From the NCBI RefSeq assembly GCF_958295425.1, contig NC_081138.1, positions 21,619,886 to 21,683,885 of the forward strand: a stretch of DNA of 64,000 nt, read 5' to 3'. Position 1 is the stretch's first letter; each line of letters begins with the position of its first letter. Positions 1 to 9,979 of this stretch are shown here, piece by piece. The notes beneath the pieces were generated by a model that saw only the letters and a list, made by a program, of their open reading frames with translations, searched no databases and was not told where the DNA came from. The position numbers and the translations under genes were made by a program. The DNA is from Solea solea. Lineage: Eukaryota; Chordata; Actinopteri; Pleuronectiformes; Soleidae.

Positions 1-19
1 AGACAGAGAGAGAGAAAGA

Positions 20-714
20 TGCCATATTGTGAGTGGGTACGCCTCGCAATCCTGTTAGAGACGACGTCCATTCTCATTCTGTTTGATTGTATTTTCAGAG
101 CTGCGAGAGCGTCGTTCACTGAGAAACTCCAAATTTAATTTGGGCCCCATTGTTTAGTCTGCTTCAAAATCCACAATCCGTAATTGTATGAAATGTGCTA
201 AAGCTGTGATCTGTGATTGTGCAAGTGAGTGAAATCAAATGGTCTGACCTGGCCTGGTTTTGTTTAAAGTCCTGAAAGGAAGACTTTAGGTGAATGTGTG
301 TATCATTAAATACAGCTATTATGATGAGATAATACCGTTGGCGCTCATGTGGTGTCTGCATATTGTGCATTGCCATGAGCCTGTTAAGTCAGCCTCAGTA
401 AAGTGCTGATAACTTTGCGCTGACATTGAACGGAATCTGCGCTAAAACCCATGAAAGTGGCTGCTGGTTTTTGATATCCCCATTGAAACTGATAACATTA
501 ATTAATAGGAATTATTGTTGTTTTCTAAAAACAATTGACAGCATTTCTGCTGCGATAGATAGTGCCGAGTGGAGAGTGACAGGAGATGTGGGCAGAAGAG
601 AGGATTCCAGCGTACGCCTGCAAGCTGTGACGTTTTGTAACTCGAGAAATAACTTGTACTTTCGCCTGAAAATTAAATAGACACAGAGTGTTTTGTGGCT
701 TTAGTTCATCAGTA
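20..714. other. Unassigned non-coding stretch
   Basis: The segment follows a short AG-rich run at the window edge. Open frames on both strands are under 90 codons, overlap each other and show no recognisable domain. I see no tandem repeat or repeat family here. It appears to be single-copy intergenic or intronic DNA. Confidence 0.5.
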
Positions 715-730
715 TTTTTTTTTTTTTTTT
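715..730. repeat. Poly-T run (16 T)
   Basis: An uninterrupted T run is followed by CTCTCAC. It could be the reversed poly-A tail of a retrocopy, but no retroelement body can be recognised next to it. Confidence 0.8.
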
Positions 731-810
731 CTCTCACAAGGCCGGACCTGACATTAAATTATTAAAATAGCAATTGAGGCCTATCTTGGTATAATCACTG
801 TATGCAACAG

Positions 811-974
811 TGTGTGTGCGTGTGTGTGTGTTCCTTGTGACGTGATGATAGTGGACAAAGTGCTGGGAGCTTGAGCTGTCAACCTGTCACCCACTGACAG
901 ATATGCTGCTCGTACACCGTCAGGCAACACCACATACACACACACAGATCCCGAGTGTCTGTGTGTGTGTGTGT
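811..974. repeat. Clustered GT / CA / GT microsatellites
   Basis: Three short dinucleotide runs lie in alternating orientation: TG at about 811-831, CA at about 931-946 and TG at about 959-974. The opposite-orientation runs could pair with each other. The DNA between them is unremarkable. Confidence 0.8.
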
Positions 975-1020
975 CTTTGCATGTTGGCCATATGCAGTCT
1001 ATAGGCATTGCCACAATCGA

Positions 1021-1062
1021 TCTGTCTGTCTGTCTGTCTGTCGGTCTGTCTATCTATCTATC
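1021..1062 (+). repeat. TCTG / TCTA tetranucleotide microsatellite
   Basis: About seven TCTG units, one with a G substitution, run directly into about three TCTA units. The switch from TCTG to TCTA is a typical compound structure made by point mutation followed by expansion. Confidence 0.9.
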
Positions 1063-1114
1063 CAGAACACAAAGACCATTATAAAATGATGTCATATTGT
1101 CCACATTTTCAGTT

Positions 1115-1155
1115 ACATTTCTTTAGTTTTAGTTTATTTAGCCAGGAAGGTCAGG
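1115..1155 (+). repeat. Short fragment of an old dispersed repeat (left part)
   Basis: The phrase 'tttagccaggaaggtca' resembles the start of an old vertebrate dispersed repeat that I remember as containing 'tttaaccaggaaggtc'. The possible remainder lies at 1637-1830, beyond a younger-looking repeat copy at 1201-1489, which suggests nested insertion. Family assignment is from memory. Confidence 0.35.
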
Positions 1156-1200
1156 TCTTTTTTGTGTGTCCGATAACGATACCGATATTGTGTCGTCTTG

Positions 1201-1489
1201 TGTTCCGTTTTCCTGTTTTATTTTGAAATAATTGCCATTGCCTCTCGTTTCAGAGTCTGCTTCCTGTAAAGTTTCCCTCCGCTGTGATTACCTGCCCCGC
1301 CCTGATGTGTTTCACGTGTGTATCGTTATCCCTCCACCCGTGTATTAAGCCTGCATGTTTCCTGTGTCTGTTGCCAGTTTGTCTTTTTGGAAACCGGTTT
1401 TGTTTGGTAAAAGGTGTTTTTCTCTTCAAACTGAGACTGTTGTCGAGTCGTGCTTTTGAGTCCACATCCAGTGCTTGTTCAGCCTGATA
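1201..1489 (+). mobile_element. Dispersed repeat family A, copy 1 (LTR-like, unclassified)
   Basis: This block matches 5168-5488 closely over most of its length. Shared stretches include 'ttttattttgaaataatt', 'cagagtctgcttcctgtaaa' and the terminal 'agtccacatccag' followed by 'ttgttcagcctgata'. Differences are mostly single substitutions, but the middle, at about 1385-1455, is replaced or deleted relative to copy 2. The C/T-rich composition and shared end point suggest a solo LTR or other short mobile repeat. No terminal TG...CA or target duplication could be fixed, so the class is uncertain. A minus-strand open frame of 122 codons across the 3' half is a by-product of the repeat. Confidence 0.7.
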
Positions 1490-1636
1490 GATATCACAAA
1501 CTCCAGTATCTACTGTTGCCGATATGAGTCCGATACAGTAATGTTTGGACCATTTATGAACTATGAAGCTGTTAACAACACATTTGTGCCGTTTCATTTC
1601 AAAGACATCATTCTCCAACTGTGTTCCTGTGATCCT

Positions 1637-1830
1637 TAATCCTAACCCCTCAAAGATGTTTCATTCATGGTCCATAAAATGCTTTTGAATGTGTTTAAAG
1701 GAGCCAGTGTCTGTCGTAAAATTATGTTTTGCAGCTCATTCCATGTCCATGGTGCGTAGAAGGAGAAAGCAGTTTTACTGAATTACTGAGTTTTCATTCT
1801 GGGAACAATTAAAAAAAAGTAAGTCAGATG
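1637..1830 (+). repeat. Possible right part of an old dispersed repeat
   Basis: The segment holding 'cagctcattccatgtccatg', 'aaagcagttttactgaatta' and 'tctgggaacaatt' resembles the body of the same old fish repeat suggested at 1115-1155. If so, family A copy 1 inserted into it. The match is diverged and recalled from memory. Confidence 0.35.
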
Positions 1831-1873
1831 ATGGCGAGTGACACCATGGCCAAAAAAAAACTTACATTTCAAA

Positions 1874-1907
1874 CATACACACATATAAACACACACACAC
1901 ACACACC
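1874..1907. repeat. CA microsatellite
   Basis: An imperfect run changes to a clean CA block of about nine units. Poly-A lies just upstream, at about 1852-1860. Confidence 0.85.
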
Positions 1908-2022
1908 AGCCCCTGATCCCATGTATGTCCAGTGCTGAAAACATGCTGCTTTCCCTTTGGCTGAACTCTCAGAACTGAGGATTCTGGGAGGAATGAGGAT
2001 TAACAACCGGGGTTGTCACAGT

Positions 2023-2150
2023 GTGGGTGCGTATGTGTGTGTGCGTGTGTGGTTTGTGTGTGTCTACTTGCACAGGAAGCTTATTTTTTGACAGCTTAGT
2101 GTTTGCATACAGACATCGCTTAAGAATGTTCATCAGCCTACCTCATACTC

Positions 2151-2186
<36 letters not shown>

Positions 2187-2206
2187 TGTGTGTGTGTGTG
2201 TGTGTG
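2023..2206. repeat. Two GT microsatellites
   Basis: A broken GT run at about 2031-2065 is followed by a longer one at 2153-2206 with a central GCGCG interruption. Frames through it encode Cys-Val polymers, which are not real protein. Confidence 0.9.
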
Positions 2207-2629
2207 CTGGCAGAACAGATGGTATTGGGCTGAGAGACACAGTGTGAGGTGAGACATCTCCAGCTGAACTCCAATACACACATACATTAGCAGAGATCCA
2301 TCATTAATATCATTATCATAATACTCTCAGTGAGACACAGACTGTCTGTCACAAATATGATCACTCCTATCATTCTCACTGTTACACTGTGATTATTTAA
2401 CTACCTTTGTGTAAGGAATCATCCATGCCATCATTTGTCCCTGCCACACCACTGTGAAAACTATCTGCTATTATCCATCATAATTGCCCTTTTTATATGA
2501 TTAATCACCTATACTGTAGTGATTAAAGTATTTTTTATTATTTTAATAGTCAAAGATATTATTTTCTATGAGTGGTCCTCAAGAGTTGAAATGAAACATT
2601 TTTATTTTTTAACTTGTGCAAATGTTGAA

Positions 2630-2775
2630 TATGCTTGCTCATTGTGTGAACTGCGGGTTTTCCCTCTTCTCTCTATAATATTGTACGGTTTCTGTCTAAA
2701 CTATGTACAGTGCCTTGAGATAATGTGTGTTTTGGTTTGCTGCTATACAAATACAATTGAATTGCAAAAAAAAAA
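2630..2775 (+). mobile_element. L2-type LINE 3' tail, copy A
   Basis: The order of motifs fits the 3' untranslated end of teleost L2/Maui-like LINEs as I know it: 'tgctcattgtgtgaactg', a TATAATATTGTA segment, 'cagtgccttgagataatg', 'gctatacaaatacaattgaattg', and then an A-rich tail. The same motifs recur in reverse at 13552-13700. Only the tail is present, so this is a 5'-truncated dead copy with no reverse-transcriptase frame. Confidence 0.72.
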
Positions 2776-2779
2776 CAGT

Positions 2780-3400
2780 GTCTAAATTGCTTTTTCATAC
2801 TCACACAAAAAAGGACCTTATGAGGCCCATTGTGAGTTTGCCACTCTTTCTGAGAAAGTGCCAGATTTGTGCCAGATTAATAAAGTAGGTAAAAAAGGAT
2901 TTGGGAGGTCACAGTTACCTTGACTTTTGTCCACCTTCATCTACCTTTTAAGTACATTTTTGTTAAGAATCTGAAGAAGCTCCATCTCCTCCATTCGCAG
3001 GAACGGAACGGACAGATTGACAAACCAATGCCTCCAGTCATGGTTGTCGCTGGTGCAGAGCCAAAATCTAAACTGCATTCTGGATCACATTCTCTAGAAT
3101 TTATTGTACAACAAAATGCAAAACATGATGAACTACAGAACCTATTGCATTTGATGATGCCATGGTTGAAACTCACCTTCTCTTTCTCTTGCACCATGAT
3201 GTCCACCAACTTCAAGGTTTGCCCTGACCCTCCCAATAAAGAGTGCACACTGACAAATTATTATTATTATTTAAAACATCAATATAAGTATTGTAGTAAA
3301 ATCTGACTGTCTCTAATTTAAAGAAGTAGCAGTCTAGACTGACTGACTAACGGGATGACTGGGTGAAAGGGTTTCATTCATCCATAAAGGCAACATACAT
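2780..3400. other. Unassigned stretch with two overlapping ~100-codon frames
   Basis: A plus frame of 128 codons (2920-3306) and a minus frame of 103 codons (2937-3248) overlap almost fully. Neither resembles a family I know. On the minus strand a GTGAGT donor-like site follows an in-frame segment near 3175. An exon is possible but unsupported by any acceptor with a good pyrimidine tract. Confidence 0.3.
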
Positions 3401-3403
3401 GCA

Positions 3404-3406
3404 TAC

Positions 3407-3474
<68 letters not shown>
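3404..3474. repeat. TA-rich microsatellite with TATG interruptions
   Basis: About 70 bases of alternating TA are broken by three TATG units. It is self-complementary and could form a hairpin or cruciform. Confidence 0.9.
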
Positions 3475-3476
<2 letters not shown>

Positions 3477-3591
3477 TAGACACAAACATACTCACAGAAA
3501 TACACAATAGGTCCTAATTTAAAAATATATATTACATCATATATAAAATCATACATCTTACCTCTCTTTTCCTCTCTCACGCTCTCTGTGT

Positions 3592-3616
3592 TGTGTGTGT
3601 GTGTGTGTGTGTGTGT
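3592..3616. repeat. GT microsatellite
   Basis: About 12 clean GT units lie after a CT-rich lead-in. Confidence 0.9.
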
Positions 3617-3690
3617 AATAATGGTGTTGTTTTTCTCGTTTAGCTGGCTGGAGCTCTTCTTTCTTTAAATGATCCACTCAGCTCTTGCAG

Positions 3691-3737
3691 TTTAAGTGGT
3701 AATTAAACAGCAGTTTCTGCTGTCAATATTGCCGGCG

Positions 3738-3796
<59 letters not shown>

Positions 3797-3904
3797 CACT
3801 TTCTCACTCTCTCGCACATGCACACAGCCCCCGCTGTTTAAATGGTAATTAAAGAGCCATTCCAGTATCAACATCTGGGCATACTTATAAAGAATGACAT
3901 TAGA

Positions 3905-3944
<40 letters not shown>
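3691..3944. repeat. Short duplicated phrase with two CA arrays
   Basis: The phrase 'gtttaa(g/a)tggtaattaaa' occurs at about 3690-3706 and again at about 3836-3853. Each copy is followed by a CA array, at 3737-3797 (with GC interruptions) and at 3906-3944. This suggests a ~145-bp segmental duplication that included the microsatellite seed and has since diverged. Confidence 0.6.
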
Positions 3945-3946
<2 letters not shown>

Positions 3947-4109
3947 CGAGCACGCATAGATGCAGCTGCTCACAAGGGTTTTACAGGCGTTCTCCCTGCA
4001 CTGACACAGAAGACGCACAGTGACAAACATTTCATTCAGTCACAAAATGTGACACTTGACACATTTTTCTGCTCGTGTCCACACAGGTTGTGCAGGTCTC
4101 AAACATGCG

Positions 4110-4260
4110 TGTGCGCACACACACACACACACGCACGCACACACATGGTTGAGGGCTGCTCCACTGGTGCTTATTAGGGAGGATTACCACACTGAGACAT
4201 CTTCATTAATCACAGAATCAGACAGAAGGACACACACACACACACACACACAAACACACG
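4110..4260. repeat. Two CA microsatellites
   Basis: CA arrays with GC or AA interruptions lie at about 4114-4146 and 4229-4260. Together with those at 3.7-3.9 kb they make four arrays within 550 bases. Confidence 0.9.
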
Positions 4261-4309
4261 ATGGAGGTGTGACTCAGGTGGCTGCCAGCCCGTGGGCCCC
4301 CTATGGAAA

Positions 4310-4420
4310 GCCCAGCTTCCCCTTGTCTTTTTGTCACTCCTCCCTTTTTTTCCTCTCAATTTATCCTTTCATTCATCTCTCTCTTTCCTTCTTCCTCCCT
4401 GCTGCTACTCAGTCACACAT
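4310..4420. repeat. Pyrimidine-rich low-complexity segment
   Basis: The plus strand is strongly C/T-biased without a regular unit. Confidence 0.6.
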
Positions 4421-4774
4421 CTTCCTCCAATATCTAACCTCATCTCATTTACATCCTAAGTACATGAATATCAGACACTTAGATAATAAAACCAAAGTCC
4501 TTCTATAAAGTCTTGCCATCTGGTTAACCATTCTCCTACAGCCATAATTTAATTTTAATGTTAAAAGGGTATTGTTCTGCTATGCAAACGCAATGTTTTG
4601 CAACACCAACCTCAATCCAGAGACGTGACGTCTTCAACACTAGGCCCCTCTTCTCTTTGCTTTGGCTCCTTTCACCACAGCACTTGAACAAACAGATTCA
4701 TGTAATCTTTCTCAATATCTATCCTTTATGCTCGTCACAACTCCACCCTTGAATGGTAGCTATATTTTCCAGGT

Positions 4775-4809
4775 TATAATATAGTATATACTATATATAT
4801 AATATATAG
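4775..4809. repeat. AT-rich palindromic run
   Basis: The run contains 'atagtatatactat' followed by TA repeats. It is short and self-complementary. Confidence 0.7.
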
Positions 4810-4879
4810 GTTATATCAGAAAGAGAAGGAAGGAACTTTGAAACTACAGTTATAACTTTGAATTCCACATGTGGATGGA

Positions 4880-4985
4880 TGTAGTGTCCAGGTCCAGACA
4901 GTAAAGCCAACGTGGAAGTGTCTGAAACCATTATTCTCTTGAATGGCCATCAGGTGGTGGCTTCATTGGTTTGTATAAGAAAAAA
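4880..4985 (+). mobile_element. Dispersed repeat family B, copy 1
   Basis: The core 'agtaaagccaacgtggaagt' with 'ggtccagaca' before it and 'gaaacc' after it recurs at 50196-50260. This copy continues with 'attctcttgaatggccatca', which I remember as part of a common teleost repeat that ends near a 'ggtggcttcattggtt' segment. The class is unknown and no termini are visible. Confidence 0.6.
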
Positions 4986-5167
4986 TATCTAATTAATTTT
5001 TTCTAACTTAATTGAATGTTTTTCTTCTTCAATACAGCATGATGTCTGTTTTGTAAATTCTGGTCATATTTAGATTCAAGCAGGGGATGTTTTAAACTCC
5101 AAAGCAATCGTGTGACTGACCTGCTGGCCTTTGAGTTTGCAGTAAGATCCATCCTGTCTTCCGCAGC

Positions 5168-5488
5168 GCACTGTTTCCTGTTTTATTTTGAAATAATTAC
5201 CATTGCCTCTTGTTTCAGAGTCTGCTTCCTGTAAAGTTTCCCTCCTCTGTGATTGCCTGCCCCGCACTGATGTGTTTCACCTGTATATCGTTAGCCTTCC
5301 ACCTGTGTATTTAGCCTGCGTGTTTCCCGTGTCTGTTGCCAGTTCGCGTTGTCTGCCGACCAGTAAGCATCCTTATCATGATCTAAAGATGAGTTACTAG
5401 TAACCCTTTCACCTCTTTTGTGTTTTGTTGCCTCGTGCTTTTGGAAACCTGCTTTTGAGTCCACATCCAGTGTTTGTTCAGCCTGATA
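5168..5488 (+). mobile_element. Dispersed repeat family A, copy 2 (longer copy)
   Basis: This is the fuller of the two copies. Besides the stretches shared with 1201-1489 it keeps a middle part with 'ccgaccagtaagcatcctta' and the segment 'ttttggaaacctgctt' before the common end. Both copies end in 'gttcagcctgata', which marks a real element boundary. The flanking sequences differ. It may be a solo LTR of a Ty3-like element, but I could not confirm ends or a target-site duplication. Confidence 0.7.
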
Positions 5489-5489
5489 C

Positions 5490-6246
5490 TTATTTGAATA
5501 TGGTCTCTTTTAGTTTAAATAAAAAGAAAATCTTGGTCAAGACGCAGCTCATAAACAATGTATGACGTGGGTTGACAATGGATTCCATTTTTTAGTTTGC
5601 TCCATAACATTAGGTATTATAAGGAGTGGGTTATGTTAGCTTGATGTCCCAAGAGTAAGGTATAACTGTCTTTAGTCATGAAGAGGTATGTTTAACATTA
5701 ACATACTAATGCATGACTTCTATTCATTTTACACTTTACTCCACTGATTTTATGGAATCTCCAACAACTCTTGTGAACTCTTGAAGAAAACAATTATGAT
5801 TGGACATTTCCTTTTTCCTAGATGAGACCATTTACAGAGGATGTGTCCAATACACAGTGTTTATTTCAATGCAGTGCCTGCAGTTAAATTGTGAATTCTC
5901 TTTCCCTCTGCCGTTTAAGCTTCTGTTCTTTTATAAAGAAGTGAATTTGTAGATGTGAGATGAACATGTGCGTCTAGTGTATTCATTGTCTTACAATGTG
6001 TGTTTGTGTATGTCTTCCCCTGTCTGAATTTCTTTTTTTCTGCTTGGTGTCCAGGGAACAATAAAGATAAAGCAGATGCCAGCAGATGCCCCGTTTAAAG
6101 ATTATCAGCCTCTCTCTCCGTACTGTTAACACTCACAAGGGACAGAACAACATTTAACACAACCCGTATACACCACACAACACATGGCAGTGTGGCACTG
6201 AAAGACAGGTGGGGAGGGGGACAGTGGACAGAAGATGTGGAAAGAT
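5490..6246. other. Unassigned A+T-rich stretch
   Basis: There is no open frame of note, no recognised repeat and no tandem array. Confidence 0.5.
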
Positions 6247-6258
6247 GGGGGGGGGGGG
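6247..6258 (+). repeat. G homopolymer (12 G)
   Basis: A run of twelve G lies in a purine-rich context. Two other runs of about the same length occur at 60390-60401 and 62072-62083. It is able to form a G-quadruplex-like structure. Confidence 0.85.
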
Positions 6259-6592
6259 TAAATGGATGAGAGAAAATAACGGAGGATAACAGATGAGTGG
6301 GTAATGAGATTGCGGGACGTTTATTTTTCTCTAGGGTGTACTGTGGCCTATGGTTTGAATGTGGCTAGAAGTGGCTCATAGCAGTGTTTAAATATAAACA
6401 TATTTCTTCTACATAACGTCATAAAGTCTTTTTTTTTACCCCTTGTCTTGTTTCATTTAAGAGAAAAGAAAGAAATAGGAGTACATGGGTCAGACAAAGG
6501 AGGACTATGCAGGACGTAGTTTGGGATGTGTTGTATGCCAGAAGGTTCCAGAGATGGAGGTAAGTCACATATACGGTATGCAAGTCACAAGC

Positions 6593-7118
6593 AAGTCTCA
6601 ATTCTTAACCTTAAAGTCACGAGTCTTAACCTTCAATTCAGAAGTGTTAACCTTTAAGTCACAAGTCTTAACCTTCAAGTCACAAGTCTTACGCTTCAAG
6701 TCACAAGTCTTAACCTTCAAGTCACAAGTCTTAACCTTCAAGTCTCAAGTCTTAACCTTCAAGTCACAAGTCTTAACTTTCAAGTCTTAACCTTCAAGTC
6801 ACAGGTCTTACGCTTCAAGTCACAAGTCTTAACTTTCAAGTCTTAACCTTCAAGTCACAAGTCTTACGCTTCAAGTCACAAGTCTTAACCCTTCAAGTCA
6901 CAAGTCTTAACCTTCAAATCTCAAGTCTTAACCTTCAAGTCACAAGTCTTAACCTTCAAGTCACAAGTCTTAACCTTCAAGTCTCAAGTCTTAACCTTCA
7001 AGTCACAAGTCTTAACTTTCAAGTCTTAACCTTCAAGTCACAAGTCTTAACCTTTAACCCACAAGTTTCAACCTTCAAGTCACAAGTCTTAACCTTCAAG
7101 TCTCAAGTCTTAACCTTC
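6593..7118 (+). repeat. 21-bp minisatellite with nested heptamers and a higher-order block
   Basis: I parse 23 consecutive units over 526 bases. The basic unit is 21 bp made of three related heptamers, AAGTCAC, AAGTCTT and AACCTTC. Variants are B (second half TACGCTTC), C (AAGTCTC first) and D (a 35-bp unit with an extra AAGTCTT/AACCTTC pair after AACTTTC). The order A-A-C-D occurs twice, at units 6-9 and 16-19, and D is preceded or followed by B elsewhere, showing block duplication. One unit has a 1-base insertion (AACCCTTC). Because 21 is divisible by 3, one frame reads a repeated KSQVLTF peptide, but it is open only to about 6790, so this is not evidence for a gene. A degenerate tail runs on to about 7150. 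Confidence 0.95.
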
Positions 7119-7149
7119 AAGTTTTTAGGTCTTTAGGTCTCAAGCAAGT

Positions 7150-8370
7150 TTAAAGTTATTCTTGCAAGAATCAAGCCAGTCAAGTTGTATTAATATAGAA
7201 AATGATTCCCAGATATTGCACATTTAAATATGTAGATAAAGACAATACTCATTTTGAACTGCTAGAGTTGTATCTGTAACAGAAACACTGTATTACGCAT
7301 GTAAGAAATTGCTTCATGGTCCCATACATTGAATTGTCTATCAAACAATATGTAATTAACGTCAATAGAATGAAAATAAATAAACCTACAGAGCCTAAAA
7401 TGTAAATGTTTAGATAAAGATGTTAACAGACAGTAAACAAACAAATGGGATCTTCCTCAAATCTTCAAGTTGTCTGGCAGACATTCAAAAATCTATCCTT
7501 ATTCAGTTCAGAGGTGAGGTTTACTGTCTTCTTAAATTTTGGCTGGAGCCAGTTGTTTCTTTCCTTCCTTTTTTATTGATTTATTATTGAGTGTGAGATG
7601 TTGATGACATTTGTTCCATTCCATGACATTTTGTTTTGTTTGTTTTAGTGATGGTGCATTAAAATTGCATGCCATTTTTCAGGATACTGTTTAATGTTGA
7701 TTTAAGACCTTTATTTTGCTTTTAGCCCAACAGACTTTTTGCTTCCTGCAATTCTACCGTTTTGTTTGTCAAATACTATTTTCTTTGTAATTCTCTTAGA
7801 ATAATCCTCAATTTTTGGCATAAATACTAATATAAATATTACAGAAAATCTACAAGCACAGTAACCTTTAGCGCCCAAGTCCAGCTCGTCACTCAATCAG
7901 AGACATTTCGTTTTTTTCAGCTCGACCCATCATGTTCACAAAAGATCAAAGTGCGTCTTTCTCTTCCGCTCTTTCTCCCTCCCTCTGTCCATTCCAGGCC
8001 CCATAGAGAGCATAATTACCAGCACAGAACGATAACACCATTAATAACTGTGCACACAGTCAGAATGAGACAAATCCCAGCGCAAGACTCATTTCATGCT
8101 TTGACAATTCCTCCAGGAATCATGGCACACAAAGAAGCAAGAACCACTTCAGTATTCCTTCCATTCCTATACGGAGTGAACGAGAGTTCAGGAATCTTCT
8201 GTTCTGCTTTCTTCTTCTTCTACTTCGTCTGCTTCTCTTTCAGTTTTCATTTCTTCTCCGTGGCCTGACCTCCCCTTTGTTCCAGCTAACTCTCCATCCA
8301 TCTGTCCGCCAAACCGCTTATTATCTTCTCCCATTCTAACATACATTATTTGTCCTCATTTCCCTCAATC
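7150..8370. other. Unassigned stretch
   Basis: The segment is A+T-rich at the left and C/T-rich near 7950-8000 and 8205-8260. Frames up to 105 codons (7951-8268) are low-complexity at the C-terminus and unrecognised. No repeat family was identified. Confidence 0.5.
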
Positions 8371-8378
8371 CCTCCGTT

Positions 8379-8655
8379 CGTCCATCCCTCTGTCTGTCTA
8401 CAACTTTATAGGCCATAAATCTATAAAACAGTTTTATTTTCGCACAGGCTCCTCCGTTCACTTCTTGCACGCCATCTATCCATCCATGGGTGCGTCCATC
8501 AACAGTTTGTCCTCCTGTCCTTCCATCGCTCTCCCTCTGTCTTAATCCTTTCATATTTATTTTTTTTATTTTTGCCCTTCTGTTGATCTATCCATCCATC
8601 TGTCCATCTTCTAGTTTACAGGTCATAAATCTACAGAGCTGTTTTACCAGAGCGG
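8379..8655 (+). repeat. Diverged tandem duplication, about 208-bp spacing
   Basis: The sequence from 8379 ('tccatccctctgtctgtcta' then 'ggccataaatctataaaaca' then 'gttttattttcgcacag') is matched by 8587-8655 ('atccatctgtccatc' then 'ggtcataaatctacagagct' then 'gttttaccagagcgg'). Both sit within TCCATC-rich DNA. It looks like an old local duplication seeded by the short TCCA repeats. Confidence 0.65.
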
Positions 8656-8928
8656 TGTCCCCTCTGTCCCTGCATGGGCCACATCACGCCTGTGATTGTG
8701 CATCTATGAGCTTGTGTGGTTAAGCGTACGCCCGGTATTTTGTGTACACATACATTTTACTGTTGGGGGGGGTGGTGTACTATCCCCACCATAATGCGTA
8801 GGAGTTTATTTTTGGAATATTTCTATAAATCATTTTGTCATTTACACACGCGGCAGCATTCTGGACACCAGTGATTTGAGGGGGGGAGGGTGTGTTTTAT
8901 AAATAAACGTATATGGAGTGGACCAGAG

Positions 8929-9082
8929 ACACACACACGCACACACACACAGTGTAAACATATACCCACATAAATGTGCAGGCACATAAACACACCATAC
9001 ACACTTCCTCTATACTCTGACATGGCCATAATTCACCCCACGCTACCGGGTACTGTGAAATATGACAGCCCCACAGTGTTGA

Positions 9083-9117
<35 letters not shown>
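8929..9117. repeat. CA and GT microsatellites in opposite orientation
   Basis: CA lies at 8929-8951 and GT at about 9085-9117, about 135 bases apart, so the strands could pair. A short G-rich segment at 8879-8890 precedes them. Confidence 0.85.
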
Positions 9118-9119
9118 TT

Positions 9120-9665
9120 ACGGCAGCCAGATGACAAGAGTCCACCCCCAATGTCCTTGTCCGTCTCTCCGTAAACTTTTCATTGGGTCAGACATTAGCA
9201 TAGGTGGCTAACTATAACCCACATGATGGATGGAGCCACAACTATATCTGTGATGTGACCCATGCACGGAGCTTCAATGGATAGAAAGGGCACTTCCTGG
9301 TGGATCATGCTAATGCTGCCGGGGCGGCTGGGCTTTGTCGCAGAATTTCAATAGTGTTGCCACTGAATCCGTCTTTGGAGAATGAACAATATTACTGTCA
9401 TAAAAAAATAAGTAAATGAATGTAATTCAGACTAAAATGAACTTAAATAAAATGTATGAATGAAGGTGGATCAGCTTGTGAACGTTTTAGCCTTTAAATG
9501 CGTACCAAAAACAGAATATGGGATATTTTCCCAGCCTTTATTGTATTTACATTGTTGCACAGACACTCTTTCTGTTATAGTTCATCTGTTCAAACAAGTA
9601 TTGTTAACGAGAATTTTAAGATAACGGTTCAAAGAAGACTCAGGAGTTATTTTAGTTAACCATTA
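9120..9665. other. Unassigned stretch
   Basis: No recognisable repeat, array or coding signal was found. Confidence 0.5.
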
Positions 9666-9670
9666 GGACA

Positions 9671-9978
9671 GGCTATAAGAATGTGCAATATAGAGTGTCT
9701 TATTTCCTTTGTTTTTCAGCACAATCTGAGGCAATCTGATGAGAAAAAATAAATTTCACCATACACACCTGACAAAAAAGTACTTAAAATGTTAAAAATT
9801 GGATTGAAATTTGGAAATATGTCACAGTTCAATGTTCACTTGGCTCATTTTTATGAACAAAAAGAAAGAAAAACACTCTATTTTGTGACTCCTGCACAAT
9901 TATTGCTACATTATATATGAAATGAAACATAACCTTGACTCAACAACACATTTTTTTTAAGTCTACGTGACCTATAAT
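9671..9978 (+). mobile_element. Dispersed repeat family C, copy 1
   Basis: It aligns in the same orientation with 13781-14107. Shared segments in order are 'gctataagaatg', 'tttttcagcacaatct', 'aaaaagtactyaa', 'acaaaaagaaa(a)gaaaaac', 'tgcacaattat(t/c)gctac', 'gactca(a/g)caacac' and 'gtgacctata'. The spacing is kept over about 310 bases although substitutions are many, so both copies are old. There is no coding capacity. The element class is unknown. Confidence 0.7.
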
Positions 9979-9979
9979 G

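Noticed and set aside
3691..4260. Coding region for a Thr/His-rich protein
   Set aside because: Frames here are translated CA microsatellites.
6593..7118. CRISPR array
   Set aside because: The units are contiguous with no unique spacers, and the organism is evidently a vertebrate.
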